64,000 bases of DNA from Rhizobium sp. BG4 (GCF_016864575.1 NZ_CP044125.1:930001-994000); one strand, 5' to 3'; positions 8,055 to 17,076 are shown, counted from the first letter of the stretch. A program made the numbers and translations. The notes: a model not told the origin generated them from the letters alone.

Positions 8055-8663
8055 ATGCCCATCAATCATATTGTCTTCGATATCGGCAAGGTGCTCATCC
8101 ACTATGATCCCAGCCTGCCCTACCAGCGGCTGATCCCCGATGCCGGAGAACGCAAGTGGTTTTTCGACAATGTCTGCACCCATGACTGGAACATCGAGCA
8201 GGACCGCGGCCGCACCTGGGAAGAGGCCGAAGCGCTGCTGATCGAGGCGCATCCCGAGCGTGAAGAGCAGATCCGCCATTTCCGCAAATACTGGCACGAG
8301 ATGGTGCCGCATGCCTATGACGATAGCGTCGCCGTGATGGAAGAGCTGATCGCGGGCGGGCACGACGTGACGATGCTGACCAACTTCGCCTCCGACACGT
8401 TCCGCGAGGCGCAGGTGCGTTACCCCTTCCTGACGAAGACGCGCGGCGTGACCGTCTCGGGCGATGTGAAGCTGATCAAGCCGGATGTGGCGATCTACGA
8501 GATGCATGCCGGCAGCTTCGGCCTCGATCCGGCAACCACCGTGTTCATCGACGATACCGTCGCCAATGTCGACGGCGCCAAACAGGCCGGATGGCAGGCG
8601 GTGCATTTCACCGGCGCCGACAAGCTGCGCGCCGATCTGACCGCACTCGGCGTGAGGGTCTGA
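8055..8663 (+). CDS. HAD-family phosphatase (YihX-like)
   Basis: Haloacid-dehalogenase-fold hydrolase of 202 residues. Motif I is FDIGKVLIHYD: the nucleophile Asp is present but the usual second Asp is Gly, as in the YihX group (FDLGNV), which dephosphorylates alpha-glucose-1-phosphate in E. coli. Motif II is MLTNFAS, the motif III lysine lies in LIKPD, and the motif IV acids are FIDDTVANVDGA. The cap is a small helical insertion (type IA). Substrate is not readable from sequence. It follows mutY by 3 bp and precedes the NTF2-like gene by 2 bp. Confidence 0.88.
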   Translation: MPINHIVFDIGKVLIHYDPSLPYQRLIPDAGERKWFFDNVCTHDWNIEQDRGRTWEEAEALLIEAHPEREEQIRHFRKYWHEMVPHAYDDSVAVMEELIAGGHDVTMLTNFASDTFREAQVRYPFLTKTRGVTVSGDVKLIKPDVAIYEMHAGSFGLDPATTVFIDDTVANVDGAKQAGWQAVHFTGADKLRADLTALGVRV

Positions 8664-8665
8664 TC

Positions 8666-9031
8666 ATGGCGTTCGATCCTGTCGAGGAAATCAAGCTCTT
8701 CCACGGCGCCATCAACGCGCTGGATTTCGAAACCATCGAGAACTACTTCGCGGAGGATGCGACCTACGTCTCCAACGGCGTCGGCAGCCTTGCCGGGCGC
8801 GGCGAGATCATGGCGGCCTTCCGCAAGTATTTCGACGATTACCCGGACCAGACGGCAATCGATACGCTGGTCGAAAAAGTCTCGCCCCGCGCCGGCCGCG
8901 CGGTGTGGTCCGTCCGGGCCACGCATAGCGGCACCGGCAAGCCGCTGATCCGCGAGGGTGAGGAAACGATCACCTTCGACGAGGACGGCCATGTGACCCA
9001 CGTGCAGGTCACCGACTACCAGGCCTTCTGA
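8666..9031 (+). CDS. NTF2-like / SnoaL-like domain protein
   Basis: Small cone-shaped alpha+beta-barrel protein of 121 residues. The typical pattern is seen: an N-terminal helix with FHGAINALDFETIENYFAEDATYVSNGVGSLAGRGEIMAAF, then beta strands ending TFDEDGHVTHVQVTDYQAF. Members act as small-molecule isomerases or hydrolases, or as binding domains, so no reaction is assigned. The start at 8666 is 3 bp past the HAD stop; longer in-frame starts overlap the HAD gene in another frame and encode basic, unlikely sequence. It is the last gene of the mutY-HAD group before a terminator. Confidence 0.75.
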   Translation: MAFDPVEEIKLFHGAINALDFETIENYFAEDATYVSNGVGSLAGRGEIMAAFRKYFDDYPDQTAIDTLVEKVSPRAGRAVWSVRATHSGTGKPLIREGEETITFDEDGHVTHVQVTDYQAF

Positions 9032-9036
9032 CCGGC

Positions 9037-9061
9037 AGGGCGGCACCGCTGCCGCCCTTTC
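9037..9061 (+). terminator. Intrinsic terminator after the mutY-HAD-NTF2 group
   Basis: The stem AGGGCGGCA (9037-9045) pairs perfectly with TGCCGCCCT (9050-9058) around a 4-nt loop and is followed by TTC. It lies directly after the NTF2-like stop codon. The short T tract makes it moderate. Confidence 0.6.
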
Positions 9062-9198
9062 TGCAACAATCCCTGCAAATGTTGCAACCAACTCAAAGAC
9101 TTCAGGAACATTCTCGGTTTCCCGCTGTTTTGATCCCAGCCGCACAGATTGCGGCATGCATCAATCAGCAGCCCGGCATGGCCGGCAGGAGGACTAGG

Positions 9199-9276
9199 AT
9201 GGGTAGAGGTATATTGCTTTGGTTTCTCGGGGTTCCGATTCCGCTGATCCTGATCATCCTTCTGTTCTGGCACTAG
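9199..9276 (+). CDS. 25-residue hydrophobic membrane peptide
   Basis: This short frame encodes MGRGILLWFLGVPIPLILII and then LLFWH: one transmembrane segment and little else. A good ribosome-binding site (AGGAGGA at 9188-9194) sits 4 bases before the ATG, which argues it is translated. It ends 10 bp before the next membrane-protein gene, so they are likely co-transcribed. Short proteins of this look (MGRGILLW, a PIP turn, a final WH) are, as far as I recall, annotated widely in Rhizobiales without known function. No function is proposed. Confidence 0.6.
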   Translation: MGRGILLWFLGVPIPLILIILLFWH

Positions 9277-9286
9277 GGGGATCACG

Positions 9287-10207
9287 ATGTCGCAACCCCT
9301 ATCGAGCGCCGTCACCGGCGCTCCGCAGGAATCGTCGTCCTCGGCTGTCAGCTGGGGACCGATCCTTGCGGGCACGCTCGCCGCCACGGCGATCACCCTG
9401 ATCTTCATGCTGATCGGCTCCGGACTGGGGCTGACGATGATTTCCCCGTTTGCCGGTGGCAGCAGTTCGCTGGCGACCATCGGCGCGACGGCGGCCGTCT
9501 GGCTGATCGTCGTGCAATGGGCATCGTCGGCGCTTGGCGGCTACATTACCGGGCGGCTGAGATCAAAATGGGTGGGCGTTCACACCTATGAGGTGTTCTT
9601 CCGCGATACGGCGCATGGCTTCCTTGCCTGGGCGCTGGCGACGTTGATCGTCGTCGGCCTGCTCGGCTCTGCGATATCGTCTCTCGCCAGTGCCGGAGCC
9701 AGCGCGACGGCGACCGCGGTTGGCGCCACGGCCGCGGCAGGTGGTGCCGGAGCAGCGGCGGCGGTCTCGAACTCGGACAGTACCGGCGGCTTCTCGACCT
9801 CCTACTTCACGGATGCCCTGCTGCGCCCGGCCGATGGCCGCAGCGCGCCGCAGAACCAGAGCAATGAAGCCGTCAGCGCCGAGATCTCCCGCGTGCTGAT
9901 CAATGGTGCGGCACAAGGCGAGATTTCCGCCGACGACCGCGCCTATCTCGACCAGGTGGTCGCTACGCGGACCGGGCTTTCGGAAGCCGATGCGAAAACC
10001 CGTGTCGATGGCGTGCTGAAGCGCATCGACGACGCCAAGGCAGCGGCGCAGAAGGCAGCCGATACGGCGCGGAAGACGGCGTCGAGCGTTGCCCTGATCG
10101 GCGCGATGTCGCTGCTCGTCGGCGCCTTCATCGCCAGCGTCTCGGCCGCAATCGGCGGCCGCCAGCGGGACGACGACGAGGAGCGTCAGGCGCTGCTGCA
10201 GCGGTAA
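9287..10207 (+). CDS. Conserved hypothetical inner-membrane protein
   Basis: Protein of 306 residues with about four hydrophobic spans: residues 23-50 (WGPILAGTLAATAITLIFML), 65-90, 110-150 (FLAWALATLIVVGLLGSAISS, running into an Ala/Gly-rich stretch) and 265-290 (SVALIGAMSLLVGAFIASVS). The loop between roughly residues 155 and 265 is hydrophilic and helical, with Ala/Lys-rich repeats (DDAKAAAQKAADTARKTASS). I recognise the pattern as a family of unknown function often found in rhizobia, but cannot name a domain. It is preceded by the 25-residue membrane peptide and is convergent with ccrM. Confidence 0.75.
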   Translation: MSQPLSSAVTGAPQESSSSAVSWGPILAGTLAATAITLIFMLIGSGLGLTMISPFAGGSSSLATIGATAAVWLIVVQWASSALGGYITGRLRSKWVGVHTYEVFFRDTAHGFLAWALATLIVVGLLGSAISSLASAGASATATAVGATAAAGGAGAAAAVSNSDSTGGFSTSYFTDALLRPADGRSAPQNQSNEAVSAEISRVLINGAAQGEISADDRAYLDQVVATRTGLSEADAKTRVDGVLKRIDDAKAAAQKAADTARKTASSVALIGAMSLLVGAFIASVSAAIGGRQRDDDEERQALLQR

Positions 10208-10221
10208 GCCGAAAAAGAAGA

Positions 10222-10292
10222 CGCCCGGGGTGTTGATCCCCGGGCGCCATGGGCCTTCTTCCGTAACTGGAGGTACAAAAACCGGAAGAAGG
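10222..10292. terminator. Two hairpins between the convergent membrane-protein gene and ccrM
   Basis: Hairpin 1 is CGCCCGGGG (10222-10230) with CCCCGGGCG (10238-10246). Hairpin 2 is CCTTCTTCCG (10254-10263) with CGGAAGAAGG (10283-10292). Both are perfect. On the minus strand hairpin 1 is followed by TCTTCTTTTTC, a reasonable T-rich tail that suits ccrM. On the plus strand the tail is weak. Confidence 0.6.
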
Positions 10293-10317
10293 TAGTCTCG
10301 ACCGGTAAAGGCTTACG

Positions 10318-11460
<1,143 letters not shown>

Positions 11461-11491
11461 TCATACACTTACGCTTTTTACTGATCGTTAT

Positions 11492-11511
11492 GGTTACCCA
11501 GTTTGGTTACC
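11492..11511. promoter_or_regulatory. Direct repeat GGTTACC x2 in the ccrM leader
   Basis: Two copies of GGTTACC start 13 bp apart (11492-11498 and 11505-11511), 44-63 bp upstream of the ccrM start. A bound regulator is plausible because ccrM is tightly timed. The spacing does not fit the CtrA consensus (TTAA, 7 nt, TTAA), so no factor is assigned. Confidence 0.35.
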
Positions 11512-11566
11512 AAAGCCTGAAGCGGTGAACGATTTCGGGAAATTATTCAAAAGATACACGCATAAA

Positions 11567-11596
11567 ACGAAGAAGGCGGGCCCCCTGCCCGCCTTC
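11567..11596 (-). terminator. Intrinsic terminator after the TadG-like gene
   Basis: The perfect 10-bp stem GAAGGCGGGC (11572-11581) pairs with GCCCGCCTTC (11587-11596) across a 5-nt loop. On the minus strand TCGTTTTATG follows. It lies 3 bp past the TadG-like stop codon and insulates ccrM. Confidence 0.65.
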
Positions 11597-11598
11597 CC

Positions 11599-12972
11599 TC
11601 AATTCGTCAGCCTGAGGCCGCTCGTGGCACTCGCCGCCTTGCTGAACAAGGCCGACATCGAGGCGGCCATGTCATCGGTCGGCTTCACCTCGAAGAACAA
11701 TCCCTCGGTGGCGCAGGCTTTCAGATTGGGGCCGATATTCTTGGCGAAGACGGGGTTGATCGCCTGGTTCCAGATCGGATCCGTGGGGATCGGCAGGTAG
11801 GTGGTGTAGAGCACCGCCACCTTGATGCCGCGGTCCTTCAGCGCCGAACAGAGTTTCGGGTCGATCGGCTGCAGGCAGCGGTCGGGATTGGACCACCAGG
11901 AGCCGCCGGTGCAGCTGTCCCTGCGGCTGTCGCCCATGCCGTCGGTGACGAAGAAGACGACTTCCTGGCGGTCGCCGGTGCTGGCGCCGGTGCCGCCATC
12001 CGTCTTGATCTCCTTGCCGATGCTGGTCAGCGCCGTATCGAAGCTCGTCAGCGCATCCTCGTTGAACTGGTGGTGCTGCGTCGTCATCAGGCTGATCTGG
12101 CCGATGGCGTTGCGCATCGTCGAGAGGTCGCCGGTCAGGCTGGCGATGCGCGAGATGCTGTAATAGGGCGCGGTTTCGGAGGCTGCCGCACCGAACGTAT
12201 AGGCGGCGAAGCGGTACTGGTTCGGCTGCGTTTCCTCGGCGGCATCGTCCATCAGACCCTTGACCGCATCGGTGACCACGTCGATGCGCAGCGTGATGTC
12301 GTTGGCGCGGGCGATGATGTAATCGCTGTCGGTGTTTTCGACGCCGCTGCCCCAGACCATGTGGCAGGCGAAGGCACAGTTGCGGCCGGCGGCATCCGGG
12401 GAATTGGCGGTCGCCTTCACCAGTGCGTCGATATCGGCCTGTGTCGCGCCGATACCCATCGAGGGCGTGTTGTCGAGCAGCAGATAGAAATCCGTGTAGC
12501 TGGCGCTCGACATGCCGCCGCTCGTCGCCGTGGCCGTGCCTGCGACGGTCATCGTGTCGACGCCCAGAACCTTCATGAAGGTGGTCGGCGCATCGACACT
12601 GAAATTGACGGTCGAGGTGACGACGCCGCTTGCCTTCGCGACCTTGATCGTGATGTTGAGCGGCAGGTCGGAGAGCGACTGGCTGAGGCCGCTGGAGCGC
12701 TGCGCCATGAACATGTCCCTGGCGTCCGCCTCGGCCACGGTGATCTCGCCATCGCCGGTCATGGCCTGGACGGCCTTGTAACCGGCGGTATCGGGAGCGA
12801 TCGCGCCGAGGGCGGCAGCGTCTGCGGCCTCCATCAGCTCGGTGTGCATTTCGCTTTCGTTGCTGTAGTCGACGGCGATGCCTGCGGCACCCAGGAGCGG
12901 CACCATGAGAATTGCTGTCATCACGCCGAAATTGCCGCGCCGGTCCTTGAGAAAGGGACGAAAAACACGCAT
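11599..12972 (-). CDS. TadG-like protein: TadE/G N-terminal anchor plus von Willebrand A-like domain
   Basis: 457-residue envelope protein. The N-terminus MRVFRPFLKDRRGNFGVMTA, then ILMVPLLGAAGIAVDY, is the RGN(F)-type TadE/G signal-anchor, followed by the ALGAI helix of pilus-assembly TadG proteins. A vWA-like domain starts near residue 160: FYLLLDNTPSMG gives a DxTxS version of the MIDAS motif, and EVVFFVTDGMGD is the later acidic loop. TadG proteins belong to the Flp/Tad adhesion machinery, but no other tad gene is nearby, so this is an orphan copy. The AT-rich 200 bp upstream (12973-13172) likely holds its promoter; no clear box was found. Confidence 0.78.
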   Translation of the reverse strand: MRVFRPFLKDRRGNFGVMTAILMVPLLGAAGIAVDYSNESEMHTELMEAADAAALGAIAPDTAGYKAVQAMTGDGEITVAEADARDMFMAQRSSGLSQSLSDLPLNITIKVAKASGVVTSTVNFSVDAPTTFMKVLGVDTMTVAGTATATSGGMSSASYTDFYLLLDNTPSMGIGATQADIDALVKATANSPDAAGRNCAFACHMVWGSGVENTDSDYIIARANDITLRIDVVTDAVKGLMDDAAEETQPNQYRFAAYTFGAAASETAPYYSISRIASLTGDLSTMRNAIGQISLMTTQHHQFNEDALTSFDTALTSIGKEIKTDGGTGASTGDRQEVVFFVTDGMGDSRRDSCTGGSWWSNPDRCLQPIDPKLCSALKDRGIKVAVLYTTYLPIPTDPIWNQAINPVFAKNIGPNLKACATEGLFFEVKPTDDMAASMSALFSKAASATSGLRLTN

Positions 12973-13172
12973 TAGGAATATGCCTCGGATCTAAAATATA
13001 AATCCGTTATGCGGGAAATTCGATAATATACCGTAAGCATGGAAGCGCTTTCACGGCTTCGTGACAGTAAAATAATACCTTATATACTTTAGATGATAGT
13101 GATATCCAAGTTCTATTCTACCAGTAATGGAATGCCGGCAGAACTACCGGCACGCCCTCGTTGATATCCGCT

Positions 13173-13529
13173 TCAGGCGCCTGCTGCGTCATGAACCCTG
13201 CGGCTGTCCTCTGGCGCCTCGTCCCGCTCGAACATGCCGTAGTCGCGCACGATATGGCCGATGCGCAGGCGGTAGTCGGCGAAGACACCGTTGCGGCCGG
13301 CGGCCTGGGCGTTGCGGTGGGCCTCGCGGTTGCGCCAGTTCTTGACGGCCTCCTCATCGCGCCAGAAGGACAGCGAGAGGATCTTGCCGCGCATGGTCAG
13401 GCTCTCGAAGCGCTCGATGGAGATGAAGCCATCCATGCTCTCGAGTTCGCCGCGCAATCCCCCGGCGAGATCGAGATACTTGTGGCGCTCGCCCATGAAG
13501 GGCACGACTTCGAAGATGACGGCGATCAT
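13173..13529 (-). CDS. Antibiotic-biosynthesis-monooxygenase (ABM) domain protein
   Basis: 118-residue dimeric alpha/beta-barrel protein. The sequence MIAVIFEVVPFMGERHKYLD, then GLRGELESMDGFISIERFESLTMRGKILSLSFWRDEEAVKNWRN, is a standard ABM pattern, a fold used by small quinone monooxygenases and heme-degrading enzymes. Substrate is not assigned. Its ATG overlaps the NIPSNAP stop by four bases, so the two are co-translated. The divergent ArsR gene probably controls both. Confidence 0.82.
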   Translation of the reverse strand: MIAVIFEVVPFMGERHKYLDLAGGLRGELESMDGFISIERFESLTMRGKILSLSFWRDEEAVKNWRNREAHRNAQAAGRNGVFADYRLRIGHIVRDYGMFERDEAPEDSRRVHDAAGA

Positions 13530-13855
13530 GGCAGCACCAGCTCGGCATGGGGAGCGGAGACATTCTTCAGGAAGATGCGGTCTTCCTTCAGGATGAAGCG
13601 CTCGCGTTTGGCAAATTCGTAGTTCTCGCGGCCGAGAGGATCGGCGGCGAGCCTGGCACGATAGGCCTCGTAGGCGGCCAGGCTCTCGATATTGTAGACG
13701 CCGTAAGCCGTCGTCAGCGAGCCCTCATGCGGGGCGAAATAGCCGATAAGATCGGCGCCGTTCCTCGGGATGGCCTGGCCCCAGTTGCGGGCATATTCGG
13801 CGAAGGCCTCCTTCTTGAACGGGTCGATCTCGTAGCGGATGAAGCAGGTGAGCAT
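13526..13855 (-). CDS. NIPSNAP-family protein
   Basis: 109-residue dimeric alpha/beta-barrel protein. MLTCFIRYEIDPFKKEAFAE, then YARNWGQAIPRNGADLIGYF and TTAYGVYNIESLAAYEAYRARL, are typical of bacterial NIPSNAP proteins. The start at 13855 has a good site (AGGAG, 7-nt spacing); an in-frame extension upstream lacks one. It is first in a two-gene operon with the ABM gene and divergent from the arsR-type gene across 72 bp. NIPSNAP and ABM share a fold, so the operon may make two related small oxidoreductase or binding proteins. Function is unknown. Confidence 0.82.
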   Translation of the reverse strand: MLTCFIRYEIDPFKKEAFAEYARNWGQAIPRNGADLIGYFAPHEGSLTTAYGVYNIESLAAYEAYRARLAADPLGRENYEFAKRERFILKEDRIFLKNVSAPHAELVLP

Positions 13856-13904
13856 CTCTTTCTCCTGTCGTTGTGAGAAGAGTTTTGCCATGTTGCGGCA
13901 CCGG

Positions 13905-13930
13905 CATGCTTCGGTTACGATCGAAGTATG
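13905..13930. promoter_or_regulatory. Inverted repeat overlapping the ArsR start codon
   Basis: The arms CATGCTTCG (13905-13913) and CGAAGTATG (13922-13930) are separated by 8 bp and match at 8 of 9 positions. The right arm contains the ATG of the arsR-type gene and the left arm faces the NIPSNAP-ABM operon. The size and place suit a winged-helix dimer repressing both directions. Confidence 0.55.
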
Positions 13931-14611
13931 AAAGAAGGACCAGACATCGCACAGATCGGCTCGCTCATCGGCGATCCCGCCCGCGCCAACATGCTGACGG
14001 CGCTGATGGGCGGCAAGGCGCTGACGGCGACGGAGCTTGCCGCGGCCGGCGGCATCACGCTGCAGACGGCGAGCACGCATCTTGCCAAGCTCGAAGCCGG
14101 TGGCCTGCTGGCGCAGCGCAAGCAGGGGCGGCATCGCTATTTCGCGCTGGCCGACGACGCGGTGGGCAAACTGCTGGAAAGCATCATGGGCTTTGCGGCC
14201 GGGCGCGGGCATCTTCGGCATCAGCCGGGACCGAAGGAACCGGCGCTGCGCAAGGCGCGCATCTGCTACGACCACCTTGCCGGCGACTATGGCGTGCGGA
14301 TGCTGGACAGCCTGATCGCCTCAGGCGCGATCGATGCCATCGGAGACGGGCTGGTGGTGACCGAGAAGGGCGAAGACCGGTTCAAGTGCATCGGCATCGA
14401 CCTGCACGGCCTGAAATCGTCGCGGCGGCCGCTCTGCCGCTCCTGCCTCGACTGGAGCGAGCGGCGCGCGCATCTGGCTGGCAGCCTCGGCAAGGCGCTG
14501 CTTTCAAATTTCTTCGACAAGGGCTGGGCGCGGCGAACGGCGGAAAGCCGGTCGGTGATCTTCTCCCCGGAAGGCGAGCGGCAGTTTCTGCAGCTGTTTC
14601 CGGCGGACTAA
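13928..14611 (+). CDS. ArsR-family winged-helix transcriptional regulator
   Basis: 227-residue regulator. The winged helix occupies residues 1-90: IGSLIGDPARANMLTALMGG, then LTATELAAAGGITLQTASTHLAKLEAGGLLAQRKQGRHRYFALAD. The extra ~130-residue C-terminal part contains cysteines (ARICYDHL, PLCRSCLDWSERR), as in a larger ArsR subgroup of proteobacteria; the CRSC pair could bind a metal or thiol-reactive ligand, which is inference. It is divergent from the NIPSNAP-ABM operon, with an inverted repeat overlapping its own start, so it likely represses both itself and that operon. Confidence 0.87.
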   Translation: MKEGPDIAQIGSLIGDPARANMLTALMGGKALTATELAAAGGITLQTASTHLAKLEAGGLLAQRKQGRHRYFALADDAVGKLLESIMGFAAGRGHLRHQPGPKEPALRKARICYDHLAGDYGVRMLDSLIASGAIDAIGDGLVVTEKGEDRFKCIGIDLHGLKSSRRPLCRSCLDWSERRAHLAGSLGKALLSNFFDKGWARRTAESRSVIFSPEGERQFLQLFPAD

Positions 14612-14714
14612 ACACAGCCGCCCACAGCGCGCATCGCAGCCATGCCGCCCTGCCCGTTGAGATTTTCCGTTCCATCGTGTAAACGGCGGCGTCCCCAAAC
14701 AAGGCTGGAAGAAT

Positions 14715-15404
14715 ATGCAAGGCTTCGACCTTATTATCTTCGACTGCGACGGCGTTCTGGTCGATTCCGAAATCATTGCGGCGCAAGTCGAGTCCGGGCT
14801 TCTGACCGAAGCCGGTTATCCGATCAGCCCCGAGGAAATGGCCGAGCGTTTTGCCGGTATGACCTGGAAGAACATCCTGCTGCAGGTCGAGAAGGAAGCG
14901 AGCATTCCGCTTTCGGCCTCGCTGCTCGACAAGTCCGAGAAGCTGCTCGACCTGAAGCTCGAAAGCGAAGTGCAGGCGATCGCCGGTGTCGAGGCTGCGG
15001 TTTCGAAGCTGCCGCTGAAGCGCTGCATCTGCTCCAATTCCAGCTCCCACCGTCTCGACATGATGCTCGGCAAGGTCGGCCTCAAGCCGCTGTTTGCGCC
15101 GCATATCTTCTCGGCCAAGGATCTTGGACCGGATCGCGTCAAGCCGAAGCCGGATATCTTCCTGCATGGCGCGGAGAAGCTCGGCGTTTCGCCGTCGCGC
15201 ACCGTCGTCGTCGAGGATTCGATCCACGGCGTCCATGCGGCGCGCAGTGCCGGCATGCGGGTCATCGGCTTTACCGGCGCTTCGCACAGCTATCCCTCGC
15301 ATGCCGACCATCTGACCGATGCCGGCGCCGAAACGGTGATTTCGCGTATGAGCGATCTGCCGGGCGTCGTTGCAGCACTTTCCGAATGGGAAGGCGTGCT
15401 CTGA
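14715..15404 (+). CDS. HAD-IA family phosphatase (phosphoglycolate phosphatase / beta-PGM-like)
   Basis: 229-residue HAD hydrolase. The nucleophile motif is intact, FDCDGVLVDSE (residues 9-19). A four-helix cap follows, then motif II CSNSSSHRL, motif III KPKPDIF and motif IV VVVEDSIHGVHAARSAGM. It resembles GPH/YieH-type sugar-phosphate or 6-phosphogluconate phosphatases. Exact substrate is not assigned. Its stop is immediately adjacent to the stop of the convergent lipid-kinase-like gene. No operon partner is seen. Confidence 0.9.
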   Translation: MQGFDLIIFDCDGVLVDSEIIAAQVESGLLTEAGYPISPEEMAERFAGMTWKNILLQVEKEASIPLSASLLDKSEKLLDLKLESEVQAIAGVEAAVSKLPLKRCICSNSSSHRLDMMLGKVGLKPLFAPHIFSAKDLGPDRVKPKPDIFLHGAEKLGVSPSRTVVVEDSIHGVHAARSAGMRVIGFTGASHSYPSHADHLTDAGAETVISRMSDLPGVVAALSEWEGVL

Positions 15405-16322
15405 TCAGACGAGGAGGTTGACTGCCCCGGGCAGCACCTCGAAACGCGCCGGGATATGGCCCGGCGCCTCGCCATCGCTGTCGATGGATGCGGCCTCACC
15501 GGCCGGCCAGACCTCGACGAGCCGGGCCCGGTGGGTGCTGACCAGCGGGCTTTTCACGTGACGGCCGCTATAGATGCTGTTCATCAGCGTCAGCACCTTG
15601 AGCCGCGCTGCCCCCTTGATGATCACCACATCGAAGACGCCGTCGGCGACATCAGCCTCCGGCGCCACCTTCATTCCGCCGCCGAACCAGGCGCCGTTGG
15701 CGATCGCGACAGCGGTGACCGGACCATCATAGACATCCTCGCCATCGAGGCGCAGGCGGATGCTGAGCGGCTTGTAGCGCAGGATCTCCCGGAGGCTGTG
15801 ATAGAAGAAAACCATCCGCCCCGGCAGCTTGCGGCCGCGGCGCGCCTCGTTGACGGCGCGCACAATCTCGCCGGAGACGCCGAAGCTCGCGATATTGATG
15901 AAGTGCCGGGTGCAGGTCAGGCCATCTTCGGTCTCGCAGGTGAGCAAACCGGCATCGACCGATCGCACCGGCGCGGTGACGAGATGCTCGGCGATCCTGG
16001 CGGGTTCACGGGGGATCTTGAAATTGCGGGCGAAATCGCAGCCGGTGCCTGTCGGGATGAAGGAGAAGACGGCGCCCGGGCGATGCGAGCGCAGGATGCC
16101 GCCGGCGACCTCGCCGACCGTGCCATCGCCGCCGACAGCGAGCACCAGGTCGCAACCGTCTTCGGCGAGCTCGCGTCCATGCCTTTCGGCATCGCCGAAA
16201 CCCTTGGTCTCACGCAGGCTGATATCGGCCGAGCGTGCCTCGAGCGCACGCCGCAACGCGGACCAGAACAGCCGCCTGCCCCGCCTTCCGGACGCCGGAT
16301 TGAGAACGATGCCGATTTTCAC
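15405..16322 (-). CDS. Diacylglycerol/lipid kinase-family protein (DAGK catalytic domain)
   Basis: 305-residue member of the DAGK/YegS/LCB5 family. The N-terminus MKIGIVLNPASGRRGRR contains the NP-SG motif, and the nucleotide loop is AVGGDGTVGEVAGGIL, with FIPTGTGCDFARNF following. The C-terminal beta-sandwich carries AIANGAWFGGGMKVAPEADVADGVFDVVII. Relatives phosphorylate diacylglycerol, phosphatidylglycerol or other lipids at the inner membrane; the substrate here is not readable. It is transcribed away from the lipoprotein gene upstream, with an imperfect hairpin between them. Confidence 0.9.
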   Translation of the reverse strand: MKIGIVLNPASGRRGRRLFWSALRRALEARSADISLRETKGFGDAERHGRELAEDGCDLVLAVGGDGTVGEVAGGILRSHRPGAVFSFIPTGTGCDFARNFKIPREPARIAEHLVTAPVRSVDAGLLTCETEDGLTCTRHFINIASFGVSGEIVRAVNEARRGRKLPGRMVFFYHSLREILRYKPLSIRLRLDGEDVYDGPVTAVAIANGAWFGGGMKVAPEADVADGVFDVVIIKGAARLKVLTLMNSIYSGRHVKSPLVSTHRARLVEVWPAGEAASIDSDGEAPGHIPARFEVLPGAVNLLV

Positions 16323-16332
16323 GATCTAATCT

Positions 16333-16361
16333 CTCCCGCCATGACAGAAGCATGACGGGAG
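16333..16361 (-). terminator. Hairpin between the lipoprotein and lipid-kinase genes
   Basis: On the minus strand CTCCCGTCATG pairs with CATGGCGGGAG as an 11-bp stem with one G-U pair and a 7-nt loop. There is no T run, so termination would be weak. The single mismatch pairs (as G-U) only on the minus strand, which favours that orientation. Confidence 0.4.
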
Positions 16362-16380
16362 GGCTGAAACAAGCGGCGCG

Positions 16381-17076
16381 TTACGAGCTCTTGGCTTTCT
16401 TCTTGGTCTTCGGGGCGTTGCCCTGATCGAAGCCGATATTGACGCGCACCAGCGCGCCCGAGCCGACCGGCAGCTTGAAGCCGTCGTGGCGGAAGAGAAC
16501 CTGCGTCGAGGTCTGGCCAGGCGGGATCTGCGCGGTGAAGGGCACGGTTTCGCTGTTGATCGCACCCTGGCTATCGACGGCGCTGATGCGGATCGGCAGC
16601 GACACAGTGCCGGAACCGCCGGCCGGACCGGCGAGCACGCGAATCTGCGCGACGATGGTCATCGTCAGGTTCTGGTCGTTCAGCGTGCACTGGCGCGTGT
16701 AATCGGCGAAGGAGGCCTGATAGACGATCTGGTCGGTCGGCTGCGTATCCTGCTGGCCGGCGGCGCTGTTGACGACAGGCTTCTTGCCGCCCTTGGCATA
16801 GGTGCGGAAGATCGCGTCCTGATCGCGCATGTAAATCTGTGGGCAGGCGCCCTGAACGACGCGCTGGACATTGCCGGAAGCGTTGGTGGCGGTGCCGATC
16901 GACGGGTCGTTGGAAGACGGATTCTGCGGCGCCATCGGCATGATCTGGGCATTGCCGCTCGGCTGCGCCGGGGTCTCTGCCGGCTTGCTGTCGCCGCCCA
17001 TTCCAAGGGAATTGCAGCTTGCGAGAAGAGCGGCCAACGATGCGGAAACGATGAGACGCGAGACTTTGCCGAACAC
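16381..17076 (-). CDS. Putative outer-membrane lipoprotein of unknown function
   Basis: 231 residues with a clear lipoprotein signal: MFGKVSRLIVSASLAALLAS with the lipobox cysteine next (LLASC, Cys21). A Pro/Ala/Asn-rich linker (residues 30-70) precedes a compact domain containing two more cysteines (GACPQIYMRD and RQCTLND), which may form a disulfide. The C-terminus is Lys-rich. I recognise no named domain; similar proteins occur in Rhizobiaceae. It is divergent from thrC across 201 bp. Confidence 0.75.
   Translation of the reverse strand: MFGKVSRLIVSASLAALLASCNSLGMGGDSKPAETPAQPSGNAQIMPMAPQNPSSNDPSIGTATNASGNVQRVVQGACPQIYMRDQDAIFRTYAKGGKKPVVNSAAGQQDTQPTDQIVYQASFADYTRQCTLNDQNLTMTIVAQIRVLAGPAGGSGTVSLPIRISAVDSQGAINSETVPFTAQIPPGQTSTQVLFRHDGFKLPVGSGALVRVNIGFDQGNAPKTKKKAKSS

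Noticed and set aside
11492..11511. Possible CtrA site before ccrM
   Set aside because: GGTTACC repeats have 13-bp spacing and lack the TTAA halves (TTAA, 7 nt, TTAA). Kept only as an unnamed direct repeat.
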